A stretch of DNA of 64,000 bases. Source: Mytilus galloprovincialis (taxonomy: Eukaryota; Mollusca; Bivalvia; Mytilida; Mytilidae). The notes under the pieces were generated by a model, which saw only the letters and a list, made by a program, of their open reading frames with translations, was not told the origin of the DNA and searched no databases. Shown here one piece after another: positions 1-10,005 of this stretch (the first letter of the stretch is position 1; the number at the start of each line of letters is the position of its first letter). The DNA lies in the NCBI RefSeq assembly GCF_965363235.1, contig NC_134847.1, positions 55,460,439 through 55,524,438 on the forward strand, written 5' to 3'. The position numbers and the translations under genes are program-made.

Positions 1-65
1 ATATATTTTGTCTATGTTAGCAGATTATTTTTTCAAAAGTTAATTTATTGAGTCTTAATAAGTGT

Positions 66-1232
66 TTACGTATTTACATACAAAAAGAAAGCCACAAGAA
101 TTATTACAATAATTGCATATGAGGAAAATAAAAACAACTTGTCGAGAAAATTAGATGCATTTTTTCCATTATAGAGTTGTTTCTCTTTTTTCTCGCAGCC
201 CATAGGAGTAACGTCCTGATTCTTTGTCTTCCTGTTCAGGAAAAATTTCATAATCCTTCCAGGGAAATATTCTTCTTCGTAGTATAGCTTGGTTGTTATA
301 ATGACAGCCACTACCGTTAATCCACTCATCAACATGATAATTATCATAACAATCAACAGGAAACACATTGGATTAGAGGATGCTGGGATTGATGCTGAAA
401 CAAGCGTTAAAAATATGGCGTACGATAAAAGTACTGTCATCGCTAAGGATATACGCTCTCCTGATTCTACCGGAAGTAAAAACACTAGTGGATTGAGCAA
501 ACACAACAGAACAGTCGGTAAAACAATCATTACTATATAGTACACTGGTTCTCGTTTTAATGATAGACTCATAAAAAACCTATAATAACCTCTCGGATCT
601 AGTTGAGCATACGTGTCTCCATTTACCACTTCCCAATTTGAGTTTTTTGTGTAGTAATCTAGATTTACTTCATCAAATGACGATATTATTTTGTAAGTAC
701 CAGCATGTCCATTCCAAATAATAAATTCCAATTTGCATGGTTGGGTATCAAGAGGAAATTTTGAAATATCAGTTTGACATTTTGCTTCTAAAATACTTCC
801 CGGAGAATACAGAACTAATCCGCTGCTATTTATAAATACTCTAAAAGCAGAATCAAAACCAACAGGTTCAAACTCTTTTGCATTATTTATCAGATAAACC
901 CACGGTAACCATATATCTGTAGAATCCACTTCCAATGAATATGTATTTCCATAATCTTCAGGATTCCATGATAACGATGTGTCTGTCCATACCACAGATA
1001 ATCCTCCTGTTAGAACGAGTGTTTCCTCGATCTCTCTAAAAGAATTGATAGATAATAAATAGAAAGCCAGTGATATTTCTATTGGTTCTGAATGATTGTT
1101 TACAGGTTTGATATTTCTCCTGTAACTACTGAAAAGATCATCATATAATTTTGTCACATTTTCTAAGGTTTGTTCCAAACTTGGCAAAAGAAACTGGAGT
1201 AATACCATGAAGCAGAATATGAAACGAGTCAT
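66..1232 (-). CDS. Intronless nicotinic acetylcholine receptor-like subunit, copy 1
   Basis: Complete 388-aa Cys-loop ligand-gated ion channel subunit for the plasma membrane. Residues 1 to about 20 are a signal peptide. The extracellular domain (about 21-230) holds the Cys-loop C-QTDISKFPLDTQP-C with 13 residues between the cysteines, and N-glycosylation sites such as NVT, NHS and NSS. TM1 starts near YYIVMIVLPT. TM2 is preceded by SGERIS, the cation-channel type without the PAR insertion of anion channels. TM3 is near MCFLLIVMIII and TM4 near the C-terminus. The TM3-TM4 loop is only about 50 residues, so the protein is shorter than typical subunits (450 aa or more). There is no vicinal Cys pair in loop C, so it is not a classical alpha subunit. 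There are no introns. It is nearly identical to the 6929-8095 gene in its C-terminal half. The family is certain; the ligand is unknown. Confidence 0.93.
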   Translation of the reverse strand: MTRFIFCFMVLLQFLLPSLEQTLENVTKLYDDLFSSYRRNIKPVNNHSEPIEISLAFYLLSINSFREIEETLVLTGGLSVVWTDTSLSWNPEDYGNTYSLEVDSTDIWLPWVYLINNAKEFEPVGFDSAFRVFINSSGLVLYSPGSILEAKCQTDISKFPLDTQPCKLEFIIWNGHAGTYKIISSFDEVNLDYYTKNSNWEVVNGDTYAQLDPRGYYRFFMSLSLKREPVYYIVMIVLPTVLLCLLNPLVFLLPVESGERISLAMTVLLSYAIFLTLVSASIPASSNPMCFLLIVMIIIMLMSGLTVVAVIITTKLYYEEEYFPGRIMKFFLNRKTKNQDVTPMGCEKKEKQLYNGKNASNFLDKLFLFSSYAIIVIILVAFFLYVNT

Positions 1233-1350
1233 TTCTTATGTTCGTCAAGTTCAAGCAGTTACACATTTAATGGTAAATAAAAGTTGCATTACACAGACTG
1301 ATACACACAGATATGAATTAAGCGTTTAAATATGTTTCACAAATAATATT

Positions 1351-1414
1351 GTTGACGTATATAACACCGTTTAATCTCTTTTCAAAGTTTAAATACCGTA
1401 AAATGCATATCTCG
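1351..1414 (-). promoter_or_regulatory. Conserved upstream block of receptor copy 1
   Basis: Lies about 120 bases upstream of the start codon. It shares a recognisable block (GTTGACG...TTTAATCTCTT...TTTAAATACCGTAAAATG) with the upstream regions of the other two complete receptor genes. Similarity to copy 2 continues to about 1620. This is a candidate core promoter, or simply common descent; no clear TATA position can be assigned. Confidence 0.45.
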
Positions 1415-1659
1415 TTTGAAGGAACATTGCCTTTTAAATATCTTAAGACAATTATATACGTAATGACGTTTATATACTGAAAGAAGCTTCAAATGTTTTC
1501 GCATTGTAATAATTGATGATTGGCTTTCATTAAAACGTGCTCATATAAAGATTCATTTATTATTGGATTCTAATTGCAATTCTACCAGTGTGATTGGGCA
1601 CGAAAGGTTAATTAGCATTTCTATAGGAATGTTACTTTTTTAATGGAAAACGAGAGATT

Positions 1660-2499
1660 AACTCAACTTTTGTGTACAATGTTTCAATAGTCGTCATGTA
1701 TTGGTGTTACCCCTATACGGGTGTTATTGTCGTTCTTGGTTGTTAAATCCAATTCTTTTAAGTATCTGTCTTTATCAAATTCATGTTGGTTTCAGTTGAT
1801 TCATGATTTATGTTATGTTCTCTCTTTAAATGTCTTTATATTTTTTTTTAGCATTGGAAACATATTGTCAAGTGTTTATTCATTAGATCATTTGTTACCC
1901 ATGAAATCACAAAAACATCATATTTGCTAAATAATCCTTGTAAATTGAAAATCAAGGAAAGTACAATGGAAATAAAGTTAATTTATAAGTTAGAAGTTTT
2001 ACAATGTTGAAAGTCATGACATCAATAAACAATTCAAAAAATGGGGAAAATATATTTTTTTTAATTTGACCATGTAAGAATAAGATAAAATTCTATATCA
2101 TATGTTGTTAATTACTCAATTTTTTTCTGTCACATAAGTAATGTTGATTATATTGATACAATATTTTTGCATATCAAACAAAGGAAAACTACGAATGTCC
2201 TCAGTCATATGTTGCGCTGTTGTGGTTTGTAGATTTTATTTGTTTTCGTCTTTCAGACATGATATTGCATTTCTGTTTTGACATGGAACTCTATGTTCTT
2301 TAAAAAAAATCGTCAGTCCAAGTTGTCATTCGATATACTCTTTAATTGATCAAGACCCATTGGTGGCCTTCGGCTGTTGTCTTTACTAAAGGCTGGTTGT
2401 TTTCTCTTTGACACATTTCCCATTTCCATTCTCAATTTCATACATAAGTTGTACAATAGATAGGTCATGTATTCTTGCATTCAATATATATTATTAAAG
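1660..2499. other. Gene-free stretch with SINE-like relic
   Basis: No coding signal seen. Positions about 2220-2440 resemble, in reverse orientation, the mussel-type dispersed family also seen in this window (segment with 'ggcctTCGGCTGTTGTC' followed by 'TTTGACACATTTCCCATT'). The rest is AT-rich without recognisable structure. Confidence 0.35.
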
Positions 2500-3010
2500 A
2501 CCAGCACTAGCTGTTGAATTCTCATATTGCATTATAACATATTAAAACATTTATTCAAAAAATAAAAAGTATAAAATATGCAAGGTACAAGGCATGTGCT
2601 CGATAATATGTCTCATCGTTTTGTGTGTATTTAAGTCTAGACGCCATCTAATTTACTTTCGAGTTGACCTTCGAAAACTTCCGATTATTATATAAGTGAT
2701 GTAAACATAATAATAGATGTAAATAGGTAATGAACTCGTGCAATTTGATTTTTCTAGGTCTGTTTAATTTCATATTATAGGTTTAAGATATATAAAAAAA
2801 AATCCTCGTTATTACCTGTATAACAATGAATTTTGTGAAGCAAATATCTTACCAGAAGTTTTTACTTCCAATGTTGACATTAATTTCCTTTTACTAACTA
2901 GTCATGCACGATTCATGTGTTATCCATCTCTTACTAAGGGGTTAAAGTGACGTTTACATGAATATGGATTCAACTAGGTCGATTTGTTCACTTGCAAGTA
3001 CCTTTCATTA
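2500..3010 (+). repeat. Diverged copy of the 'AGGGGCACTAG' inverted-repeat element
   Basis: Aligns by eye with the element at 30235-30912: shared blocks include 'CACTAGCTGT', 'GACGCCATCTAATT', 'GATGTAAACATAA', 'TTTCTAGGTCTGTTT', 'AGGGGTTAAA' and 'TTCACTTGCAAGT'. The left terminus is damaged ('CCAGCACTAGCTG') and the right terminus is not recognisable, so this is an older copy of the same non-autonomous DNA transposon. Confidence 0.65.
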
Positions 3011-3499
3011 ATGGATCATAATTGTTTATTTTGTATTTTGTTGATATAGCTCCTTTAAAGTCTTCTCCGGATATAACATTTGTTATTCTATATACTGTAA
3101 AAAAACTAATGTTCCAAAAGGATTTACTTTCGCGACTTTCGCGAGCAGTAAAACAACGTGAATATAAATGGTCGCGAACTTGTATTTTTCTCTATATAAC
3201 TGCATATTAAGCAAATTTGAAAATACGATACTTAATCACCTCTCAATAGGCTAATCAAAGCTAAGACAGTTTACAGTAACGCAATTTCTATATGTACATG
3301 AACATGTAGAAAGACTAATAACTAGATACAAGATTAACAGTAATTTTTGGCTTAAATGTAGATAAAGTCTACAATATTCTAAAAAAATCCCTTATAATAA
3401 ATATGAAATAAAATTACTTTATATGCATCCAAGGTACAAGATGAATGTAACTTTAGTTTGCAACATATTTAAGTACAATATTTTTCTTTGTTGATCAGG

Positions 3500-3720
3500 T
3501 AAAACAGAGGAGAAAGATCCAAACTCAAAAATCAAAACCAAATTGATAATGCAATGTTAAAAAATGACAAAAAGGCAATTCATTAAGCACAAGAAAGAAA
3601 ACTAATTGACTAAAACTAAAAAAACGGGGGTGATATCGAGTGCTTCGGAAGATGTAGCAGATATTACTCCCATTGTGTTGATCATTCAAGAATGAATTCG
3701 GTGATAAGTCTAATTCACCA
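3500..3720 (+). repeat. Dispersed repeat, family A ('GTGATNTCNGGTGCTTCGGAAG')
   Basis: Contains the marker block with 'GGGGGTGATATCGAGTGC' and 'TTCGGAAG', also found at about 13980-14110 and 21780-22030. At 22 kb this block lies just 3' of Penelope-like coding sequence on the opposite strand, so family A is probably a Penelope 3' region. Here it abuts a plus-strand reverse transcriptase fragment in inverted orientation. Confidence 0.55.
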
Positions 3721-3743
3721 CAATGTGATATTGTTTATCAGGT

Positions 3744-4382
3744 ATATTTGTTGAGTTTGGAGGATTTATATTTCAACAGAGAGTCGGTATTCCAATGGGT
3801 ACTAATTGTGCACCCCTACTGGCCGATTTGTTTTTGTACTCGTATGAAGCAGAATTCATTCAGAACCTTCTAAAAGACAAAAAGAAAAAGCACCTTGCAA
3901 AATTCTTTAATTTTACTTTCCGATATATTGATAATGTTCTATCATTGAATAACCCATATTTCAGCCAATACTTATATCTCATATATCCCAGCGAACTTGA
4001 AATTAAGGATTCTACTGATAATAGAAGGACTACTTCATACCTTGATCTTTTCCTCAATATTGACGCAGATAGACGACTTCACACGAAAATCTATGATAAA
4101 CGGGACGATTTCAACTTCCCAATTATCAATTTCTTATTTCTCAGCAGTAACATACCCTCTGCCCCTTCGTATGGTGTTTACATATCACAATTGATACGTT
4201 ATTCTCGTGCATGTTCACTCTATACGGACTTCAAATACAGAAGTGTGCTCCTTACACAGAAACTGCTTCAACAAAGTGATGAGAAGGAAAGATTAAAATT
4301 TTATGGACACCATCACGAATTAATTGATCCATATGATGTGTCTTTGACCAAACTAGCTAAGGACATTTTTACCACATGGTAG
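3744..4382 (+). mobile_element. Penelope-like element reverse transcriptase, 3' fragment
   Basis: An open frame of about 212 codons with no start of its own encodes the middle and C-terminal part of a Penelope-like reverse transcriptase. Key stretches are GIPMGTNCAPLLADLFLYS (motif B region), FRYIDNVLSLNNP (the catalytic box, with YIDN where YIDD is usual), SYLDLFLNIDADRRL, then KIYDKRDDFNFPI and NIPSAPSYGVYISQLIRYSR. It ends at a stop after FYGHHHELIDPYDVSLTKL. The N-terminal RT motifs and any GIY-YIG endonuclease domain are missing. It is 5'-truncated, and the altered acidic box suggests an inactive copy. Penelope assignment comes from family recognition. Confidence 0.8.
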
Positions 4383-5520
4383 ATTGTGGTTTGTCATTAC
4401 GTCGTCTAATCTTTTAATTACCGAACGTGACTTATTCCCGATTGTGACTGTTTTGCTGAGTGTGAATTCGCATTACTATAAGACGTGTTACGGTACTTAT
4501 CTATCCCAAATTCATGTATTTAGTTTGATGTTATATTTGTAATTTTCATCAATTGATCCAGTTTTGTCAAATTGGTTGACGTCTTTTCTATTAAATTCAT
4601 GTGTTATGGTAAAGAAAATTAATCACCTCTTTCATTTACTAGTTTTGATTTTGTTCAACGTAATCTGTACGATTTTTATGTTTGAAGTTAGATTCAAAAC
4701 AAACCAGACATATATAATATATATATATTGCTATTGATTAGTGTTGCAATGTGCATTGTGTTTAAATGTAATATCAGTATTTAGTTCTATTATAATCTTA
4801 AATCAATCCTATTTCTATCTTATTTTTTAGACATAATTTTTCAAATATGACGTCATATTTGTGCTGTTTCAGAAATTCACATGTCTGCATGGAGTAATAT
4901 TGTACCATTTCACCACCTCGTATGTCGGGTGTGTCTATTTTCTGTGTTGGTCTTCAATGTATTATGTATTCGGGGTTTGTTTTCTGTAATTAGTTAAGAC
5001 GTCAGTTTTATCATGTAAATCTTTTATATTCATTTGATAAAATTTACTGTTTGCAATAGCATAAATTGTTCTATAGTTTCAACCCACCATTTTTTTTTCT
5101 TTAAAAATGTCCTGTACCAAGTCAGGAAAATGGCCATTTTTATATCATAGTTCGTTTCTGTGTGTGTAACATTTTTACGTTGTGTTTCCGTTGTGTCGTT
5201 TGTTTTCTCCTATTTTTGAGTGTGAATTCAAATTACTTTAATTTAAGACGTGTCACGATACTTTTCTATCCCAAATTCATGTATTTGGTTTTGATGTTAT
5301 ATTGGTTATTCTCATCGGATTTTGTCTAATGCTTATTCTGTTGCTGTGTGTGTTACATTTTAATGTTGTGTCGTTGTTCTCCTCTAAAATTTAATGCAAT
5401 TCCCTCAGTTTTAGTTTGTTACCCCAATTTGTTTTTTGTCCATAGATTTATGAGTTTTGAACAGCGGTATACTACTGTTGCCTTTTTTATCAACAACTCC
5501 AACCAATAATCATTTAATAT
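4383..5520 (-). repeat. Dispersed repeat, family D, reverse orientation
   Basis: Two partly duplicated blocks at about 4450-4550 and 5217-5320 share 'GAGTGTGAATTC', 'AAGACGTGT' and 'CTATCCCAAATTCATGTATTT'. The stretch 5400-5500 ('GTTACCCCAATTTG', 'AACAGCGGTATACTACTGTTGCC') recurs in the other orientation at about 9310-9420 and 10985-11060. No open frame of note. Confidence 0.55.
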
Positions 5521-5890
5521 AAAAAAAGAAGTGGTATGATTGCCAATTAGACAACTACCCACAAAAGACCAAAATAAAACAGACATTAACAACTATAGGT
5601 CACCGCACGGCCTTCAATAATGAGCAAGCCCATACCGCATAGTCAGCTATAAAAGGCCCCGATAAGACAATGTAAAACAATTCAAACGAGAAAACTAACG
5701 ACCTTATTTATGTAAAAAAAAATGAACGAAAAACAAATATGTAACACATGAACAAACGACAACAACTGAATTACAGGCTCCTAACTTGGGACAGGCACAT
5801 ACATAAATAATGTTGCTGGGTTAAACATGTTAACGGGATCCCAACCCTCCCCCTAACCTGGGACAGTGGTATAACAGTACACCATAAGAA
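5521..5890 (+). repeat. SINE-like dispersed repeat, family C (full-length copy)
   Basis: Starts with the marker 'GTGGTATGATTGCCAAT' and 'AGACAACT', continues through 'TATAGGTCACCGCACGGCC', 'AGCTATAAAAGGCCCC' and 'CAATTCAAACGAGAAAACTAAC', and ends near 'CCTAACCTGGGACAGTGG'. At least eight partial copies lie elsewhere in the window in both orientations. It has no coding capacity. The SINE-like label rests on size and dispersal; no tRNA-type promoter was identified here. Confidence 0.65.
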
Positions 5891-6569
5891 CGATTTAAGT
5901 ATTTATTACATTGGGTCCAGGACCCAAAAAAATCTAAACATAAGTCCCGGAACAAATGTCCCTCATTTATAATTACCAGTACATAAAATTTTATATTTTG
6001 AAATTCCATTTAGTAAATATGTCAAGTTCACATTTTCTTCTTTTTTCTTTAAGTCAACGTTTTTTATGTACTTTTTACATTGATTGTGACGACAATTATT
6101 TGTTTTTTGGTACTATAAAATTGATTAAAGATATCAGGAAGGATCAATTCATTTTATTATTTTAATGGCAGTTAAATGTCTCACTATACAGTTTGAATTT
6201 CATGTCTCGTTTTCTTTACGTAGAAGCTTCAAATCACTTTTTTTTTGGGTCTATTTTAGAAGTGAAAGGATGATGGTTATGGAACCAAAAGACATCTCCA
6301 GGTCAACATACAGTCGTCAGTGACTATTAACATCGTTGTCAATATAATGGAATTTGATGTGACTGTCCTACAAGTGAGAGATCTAGCTTGCTATAAACCC
6401 AGGTTTAAACAACCATTTTCTTCATAGGAAAATGCCTGTACCAAGTCAGAAATATGGCAGTTGTTATCGATTTGTTTGATGTGTTTGAGCTTTTGATTTG
6501 ATGAGAACCTTTCCTTTAGGAATTTCAACTCGGAGTTATGTTTTTTATAATATTACTGTTTTCTTTATA
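5891..6569. repeat. AT-rich stretch ending in dispersed repeat family G
   Basis: Positions about 6330-6565 match 18550-18800 ('CAATATAATGGAATTTGA', 'CAAGTGAGAG', 'GCCTG-ACCAAGTCAGAAATATG', 'GTTTGATGTGTTT', 'TTGATTT'). A further partial match lies at 5090-5170. Nothing recognisable in 5891-6300. Confidence 0.5.
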
Positions 6570-6589
6570 TATATACCGTCTATATTAGC

Positions 6590-6912
6590 AGATGATTTTT
6601 TAAATGTTTATTTATCGAGTCTTTAAAAGTGTTTATGTATTTACATATAGAATGAGCGTCACAATAATTATTACAATAATAACAATTTGTCGAGAAAATT
6701 AGATACATGAAGAGATGTTTTTCTTTTTTCTCACAATCCATAGGAGTAACGACCTGATTCCTTGTTTTTCTGTACAGGAAAAATTTCATAACACTTCCAG
6801 GAAAATAGTCGTCCTTGTAGTATAACTTGGTTGTTATAATGACAGCCACTACCGTAAATCCACTGATCAACATGATAGTTATCATACCAATCAACAAGAA
6901 ACACATTGGATT
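6590..6912 (-). pseudogene. Truncated nicotinic receptor-like pseudogene
   Basis: Encodes only the C-terminal part of the same receptor: TM3 (MCFLLIGMITIM...), the TM3-TM4 loop (KLYYKDDYFPGS, VVTPMDCEKKEKH), then a frameshift. About 20 bases, corresponding to the codons around QLYNGKN in the intact genes, are deleted, so TM4 is read out of frame. The extracellular domain, TM1 and TM2 are absent. The sequence similar to the intact genes breaks off at about 6912, inside 'CACATTGGATTA', and passes directly into the 3' flank of the complete copy ('AGTCTTAATAAGTGTT'). Its own 3' flank (6570-6650) matches that of copy 1 (1-66). Confidence 0.85.
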
Positions 6913-6928
6913 AAGTCTTAATAAGTGT

Positions 6929-8095
6929 TCACGTATTTACATACAGAAAGAAAGCCACAAGAATTATTACAATAATTGCATATGAGGAAAATAAAAACAA
7001 TTTGTCGAGAAAATTAGATGCATTTTTTCCATTATAGAGTTGTTTCTCTTTTTTCTCACAGCCCATAGGAGTAACGTCCCGATTCTTTGTCTTTCTGTTC
7101 AGGAAAAATTTCATAATCCTTCCAGGGAAATATTCTTCTTCGTAGTATAGCTTGGTTGTTATAATGACAGCCACTACCGTTAATCCACTCATCAACATGA
7201 TAATTATCATAACAATCAACAGGAAACACATTGGATTAGAGGATGCTGGGATTGATGCTGAAACAAGCGTTAAAAATATGGCGTACGACAAAAGTACTGT
7301 CATTGCTAAGGATATACGCTCTCCTGATTCTACCGGAAGTAAAAACACTAGTGGATTGAGCAAACACAACAAAACAGTCGGTAGAACAATCATTACTATA
7401 TAGTACACTGGTTCGCGTTTTAATGATAAACTCATAAAAAACCTAAAATAATAGCTTGGGTGTAGTTGTGCATAGGTGTCTCCAGTTACCACTTCCCAAT
7501 TTGAGTTTTTTGTGTAGTAATCTAGATTTACTTCATCAAATGACGATATTAATTTGTAAGTACCAGCATCTCCATTCCAAATGATAAATTCTAAGAGGCA
7601 TGGTTGGGTATCAAGAGGAAATTTTGAAATATCAGTTTTGCATTTTGCTTCTAAAATACTTCCCGGGGAATACTGAACAAATCCGCTGCTATTTAAAAAT
7701 ACTCTAAAAGCAGAATCAAAACCGATAGGTTCAAATTTCTTTGCATTATTTATCAGATAAATCCACGGTATCCAAATATCAGTTGAATCCACTTCCAATA
7801 AATATGTATTTCCATAATCTTCAGGATTCCATGACAATGATGTGTCTTTCCATACCACTGATAATCCTCCTGTTAGAACGAGCGTTTCCTCGATCTCTCT
7901 AAAAGAATTGATAGATAGTAAATAGAAAGCCAGTGAAATTTCTAATGGTTCTGAATGATTGTCCACAGGTATAATATTTTTCCTATAACTACTGAAAAGA
8001 TCATCATATTGTTTTGTCACATTAACTAAAGTTTGTCCAAAACTCGGCAAAGGAAACGGGAGTAATATCAAGACACAGAAAATGAAACGATTCAT
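6929..8095 (-). CDS. Intronless nicotinic acetylcholine receptor-like subunit, copy 2
   Basis: Complete 388-aa Cys-loop receptor subunit with the same architecture as copy 1: signal peptide (1-21), ligand-binding domain with C-KTDISKFPLDTQP-C, four TM segments, short intracellular loop, TM4 close to the end. The GER motif before TM2 predicts cation selectivity. Loop C lacks the double cysteine. From about residue 222 on it differs from copy 1 by a single residue (NRDV against NQDV), while the first 221 residues differ at about 32 positions (counted by eye), including the tip of loop C (TGDTYAQLHPSYYF against NGDTYAQLDPRGYY). Upstream DNA is homologous to copy 1 for about 400 bases. Probably functional. 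Confidence 0.93.
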   Translation of the reverse strand: MNRFIFCVLILLPFPLPSFGQTLVNVTKQYDDLFSSYRKNIIPVDNHSEPLEISLAFYLLSINSFREIEETLVLTGGLSVVWKDTSLSWNPEDYGNTYLLEVDSTDIWIPWIYLINNAKKFEPIGFDSAFRVFLNSSGFVQYSPGSILEAKCKTDISKFPLDTQPCLLEFIIWNGDAGTYKLISSFDEVNLDYYTKNSNWEVVTGDTYAQLHPSYYFRFFMSLSLKREPVYYIVMIVLPTVLLCLLNPLVFLLPVESGERISLAMTVLLSYAIFLTLVSASIPASSNPMCFLLIVMIIIMLMSGLTVVAVIITTKLYYEEEYFPGRIMKFFLNRKTKNRDVTPMGCEKKEKQLYNGKNASNFLDKLFLFSSYAIIVIILVAFFLYVNT

Positions 8096-8204
8096 TTCTT
8101 ATTTTCTTCCAAGAGTTCCACATTTACTGGTAAATATAAGTTGAATTGCACAGAATGATACACACAGACACAAATTAAGCGTTTCAACTATGTTTTAAAA
8201 CATA

Positions 8205-8268
8205 TAATTTTACGAATATCACGTCGTTTGGTCGCTTGTTAAAATTTAAATACCGTAAAATGTATAAT
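8205..8268 (-). promoter_or_regulatory. Conserved upstream block of receptor copy 2
   Basis: About 115 bases upstream of the ATG; the same order of blocks as at copy 1 (ACGAATATCACGTCGTTT, then AAATTTAAATACCGTAAAATG). Similarity continues to about 8500 ('CAATATAAAGATTCA', 'GTGATTGGGTACG'). Confidence 0.45.
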
Positions 8269-8509
8269 ATATTTGAAAGAAAACTGCTTTTTAATAAACA
8301 TTTTAAGACAGTTATATACTAGATGATATATACCCCAAAAGAAGTTTAAAATGTTCTAACATTTTAATAATTGTTTATTGATTTCCAATAATAGATGTCA
8401 ATATAAAGATTCAGTGATTATGTGGTGCCATAAGCAATTTTACTAATGTGATTGGGTACGTTAAACTAATTATCCTTTCTAATTAGAATACTGCTTTTTA
8501 AGTGAAAAA

Positions 8510-9699
8510 GGAGAGATGAAGAGATGGTTTTGGTCTGTGTTTCAATAGTCGTCATTTAAGGGTGTATCCATCCTTGAAGAGGGGCGAACGATTCCTGATG
8601 GACAGTCAAACTCATAGATCCAAAATAAACTGACAACGCCATGGCTAAAAAAAGAAAAAAAGACAAGTTTTGTTAACATCCGACAATCTTCATTAGATAA
8701 GATAATTTAATTATACATGAGTTTTTTTTCATTTAAGAAGTTCCTGTTTCATTCATGTATTCTGAACATATTTTTTGATTACGTACTGGTAAAAATGAAA
8801 TCAAAAACAAAATATGGGAGCGAAAATTAAACTGTCATAAACCGTCAAAAAATATTGTTTAAGATTAAGCTTTAAGGACTTTAAGGATGTCCACTTCTCC
8901 AAATATCTGGCAAAAATTCAAAAAAAAACAAGAGAAGGTAACTTCCTTAAGTATACTAGTAATTGAGTAGGAAGATCAATGTCATATATTGTTCAATTTC
9001 AATATGATTGTGTAATTTTAAATAATTTTCCTAAATTAATCAAGAGTAAATTGGATGAAGAGAATTGATTAGTTGATTATAATAACTTAATTATCCTTAA
9101 ATCAACTATGGCTGTTTGATCTTTAATAAGTATTTATATTTTTCAATAATATTGAAAAGAACTAATTTTCAAATTATTTTTCAAGCTGGTTCAGTAGGTT
9201 GGCTAAGGGAATGTTGACATCTTTTTGTTGCTATTTAGGGAAATAGCGGTTGATGCTATAAACAATAAACAATTGAAATAAAATATTTGACTTTCACTTA
9301 AGTTAAGGCAATTGTAGTATATCGCTGTTTAAAATTCATACCTCGATTGAGGAAAAACATATCCGGGTTACAAACTTAAACCGAAAGAAACACATCAACT
9401 ATAAGAGGAAGACAACGGAACAACAGAAACAAAAAAATACGCAAACAAAGATAGAAACGTATTATGCTCGTCTCATATTTTTTTCTACAAAGCAATTAGT
9501 CAAATTAAGTTATCTCATTAATCTCTTAAAAACAATTTCATGCATTAGATACCAGAGATATTGTAAAAGATGATTTGCTTGTTCCATAATACAAGCTATT
9601 TAAATCAAATGGATTTTACTGTTATACCTTATGATTTATTTGAATACATTTTGTCAAACACAATCATTCTGCTGAGAATCATTTAACTAATGTATAATA
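8510..9699. other. Gene-free stretch with repeat relics
   Basis: About 8585-8675 carries the 5' part of a dispersed family ('GACAGTCAAACTCATAGATC', 'ACTGACAACGCCATGGCTA') also present near 21800. About 9310-9420 is a family D copy ('AGTATATCGCTGTT'). The rest is AT-rich with no coding signal. Confidence 0.4.
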
Positions 9700-10005
9700 A
9701 GTTATCAAAGGCACCAGGGTTATAATTTAATACGCCAGACGCGCGTTTCGTCTACACAAGACTCATCAGTGACGCTCATATCAAAATATTTATCAAGCCT
9801 AACAAGTACGAAGTTGAAGAGCATTGAGGATCCCAAATTCCAAAAAGTTGTGCCAAATACGGCTAAGGTAATCTATTCCTGAGATAAGAACATCCTTAGT
9901 TTTTCGGAAAAATTAAAGTTTTGTAAACAGGAAATTTATAAAAATGTTCACGTCACATAATTGATATTCATGTCAACACCGAAGTGCTGACTACTGGGCT
10001 GGTGT
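9700..10005 (+). repeat. Dispersed repeat, family B, copy 1
   Basis: About 305 bases from 'GTTATCAAAGGCACCAGGG' to 'CTACTGGGCTGGTG'. Marker blocks: 'ATAATTTAATACGCCAGAC', 'GCGCGTTTCGTCTACA', 'CATCAGTGACGCTCA', 'TTGTGCCAAATACGGCTAAG', 'AATTGATATTCATGTCAACA'. Three other copies are in this window (11650-11930, 17135-17449, 41360-41708). Confidence 0.75.

Noticed and set aside
289-540. 83-codon plus-strand frame, also at 7152-7403 and, reversed, 15962-16213
   Set aside because: Shadow frame antisense to the conserved TM1-TM3 part of the receptor genes; its conservation follows from the receptor sequence.
3022-3210. 62-codon plus-strand frame near 3.1 kb
   Set aside because: No domain; includes a short TTCGCGA-type palindromic motif and lies in repeat-derived DNA.
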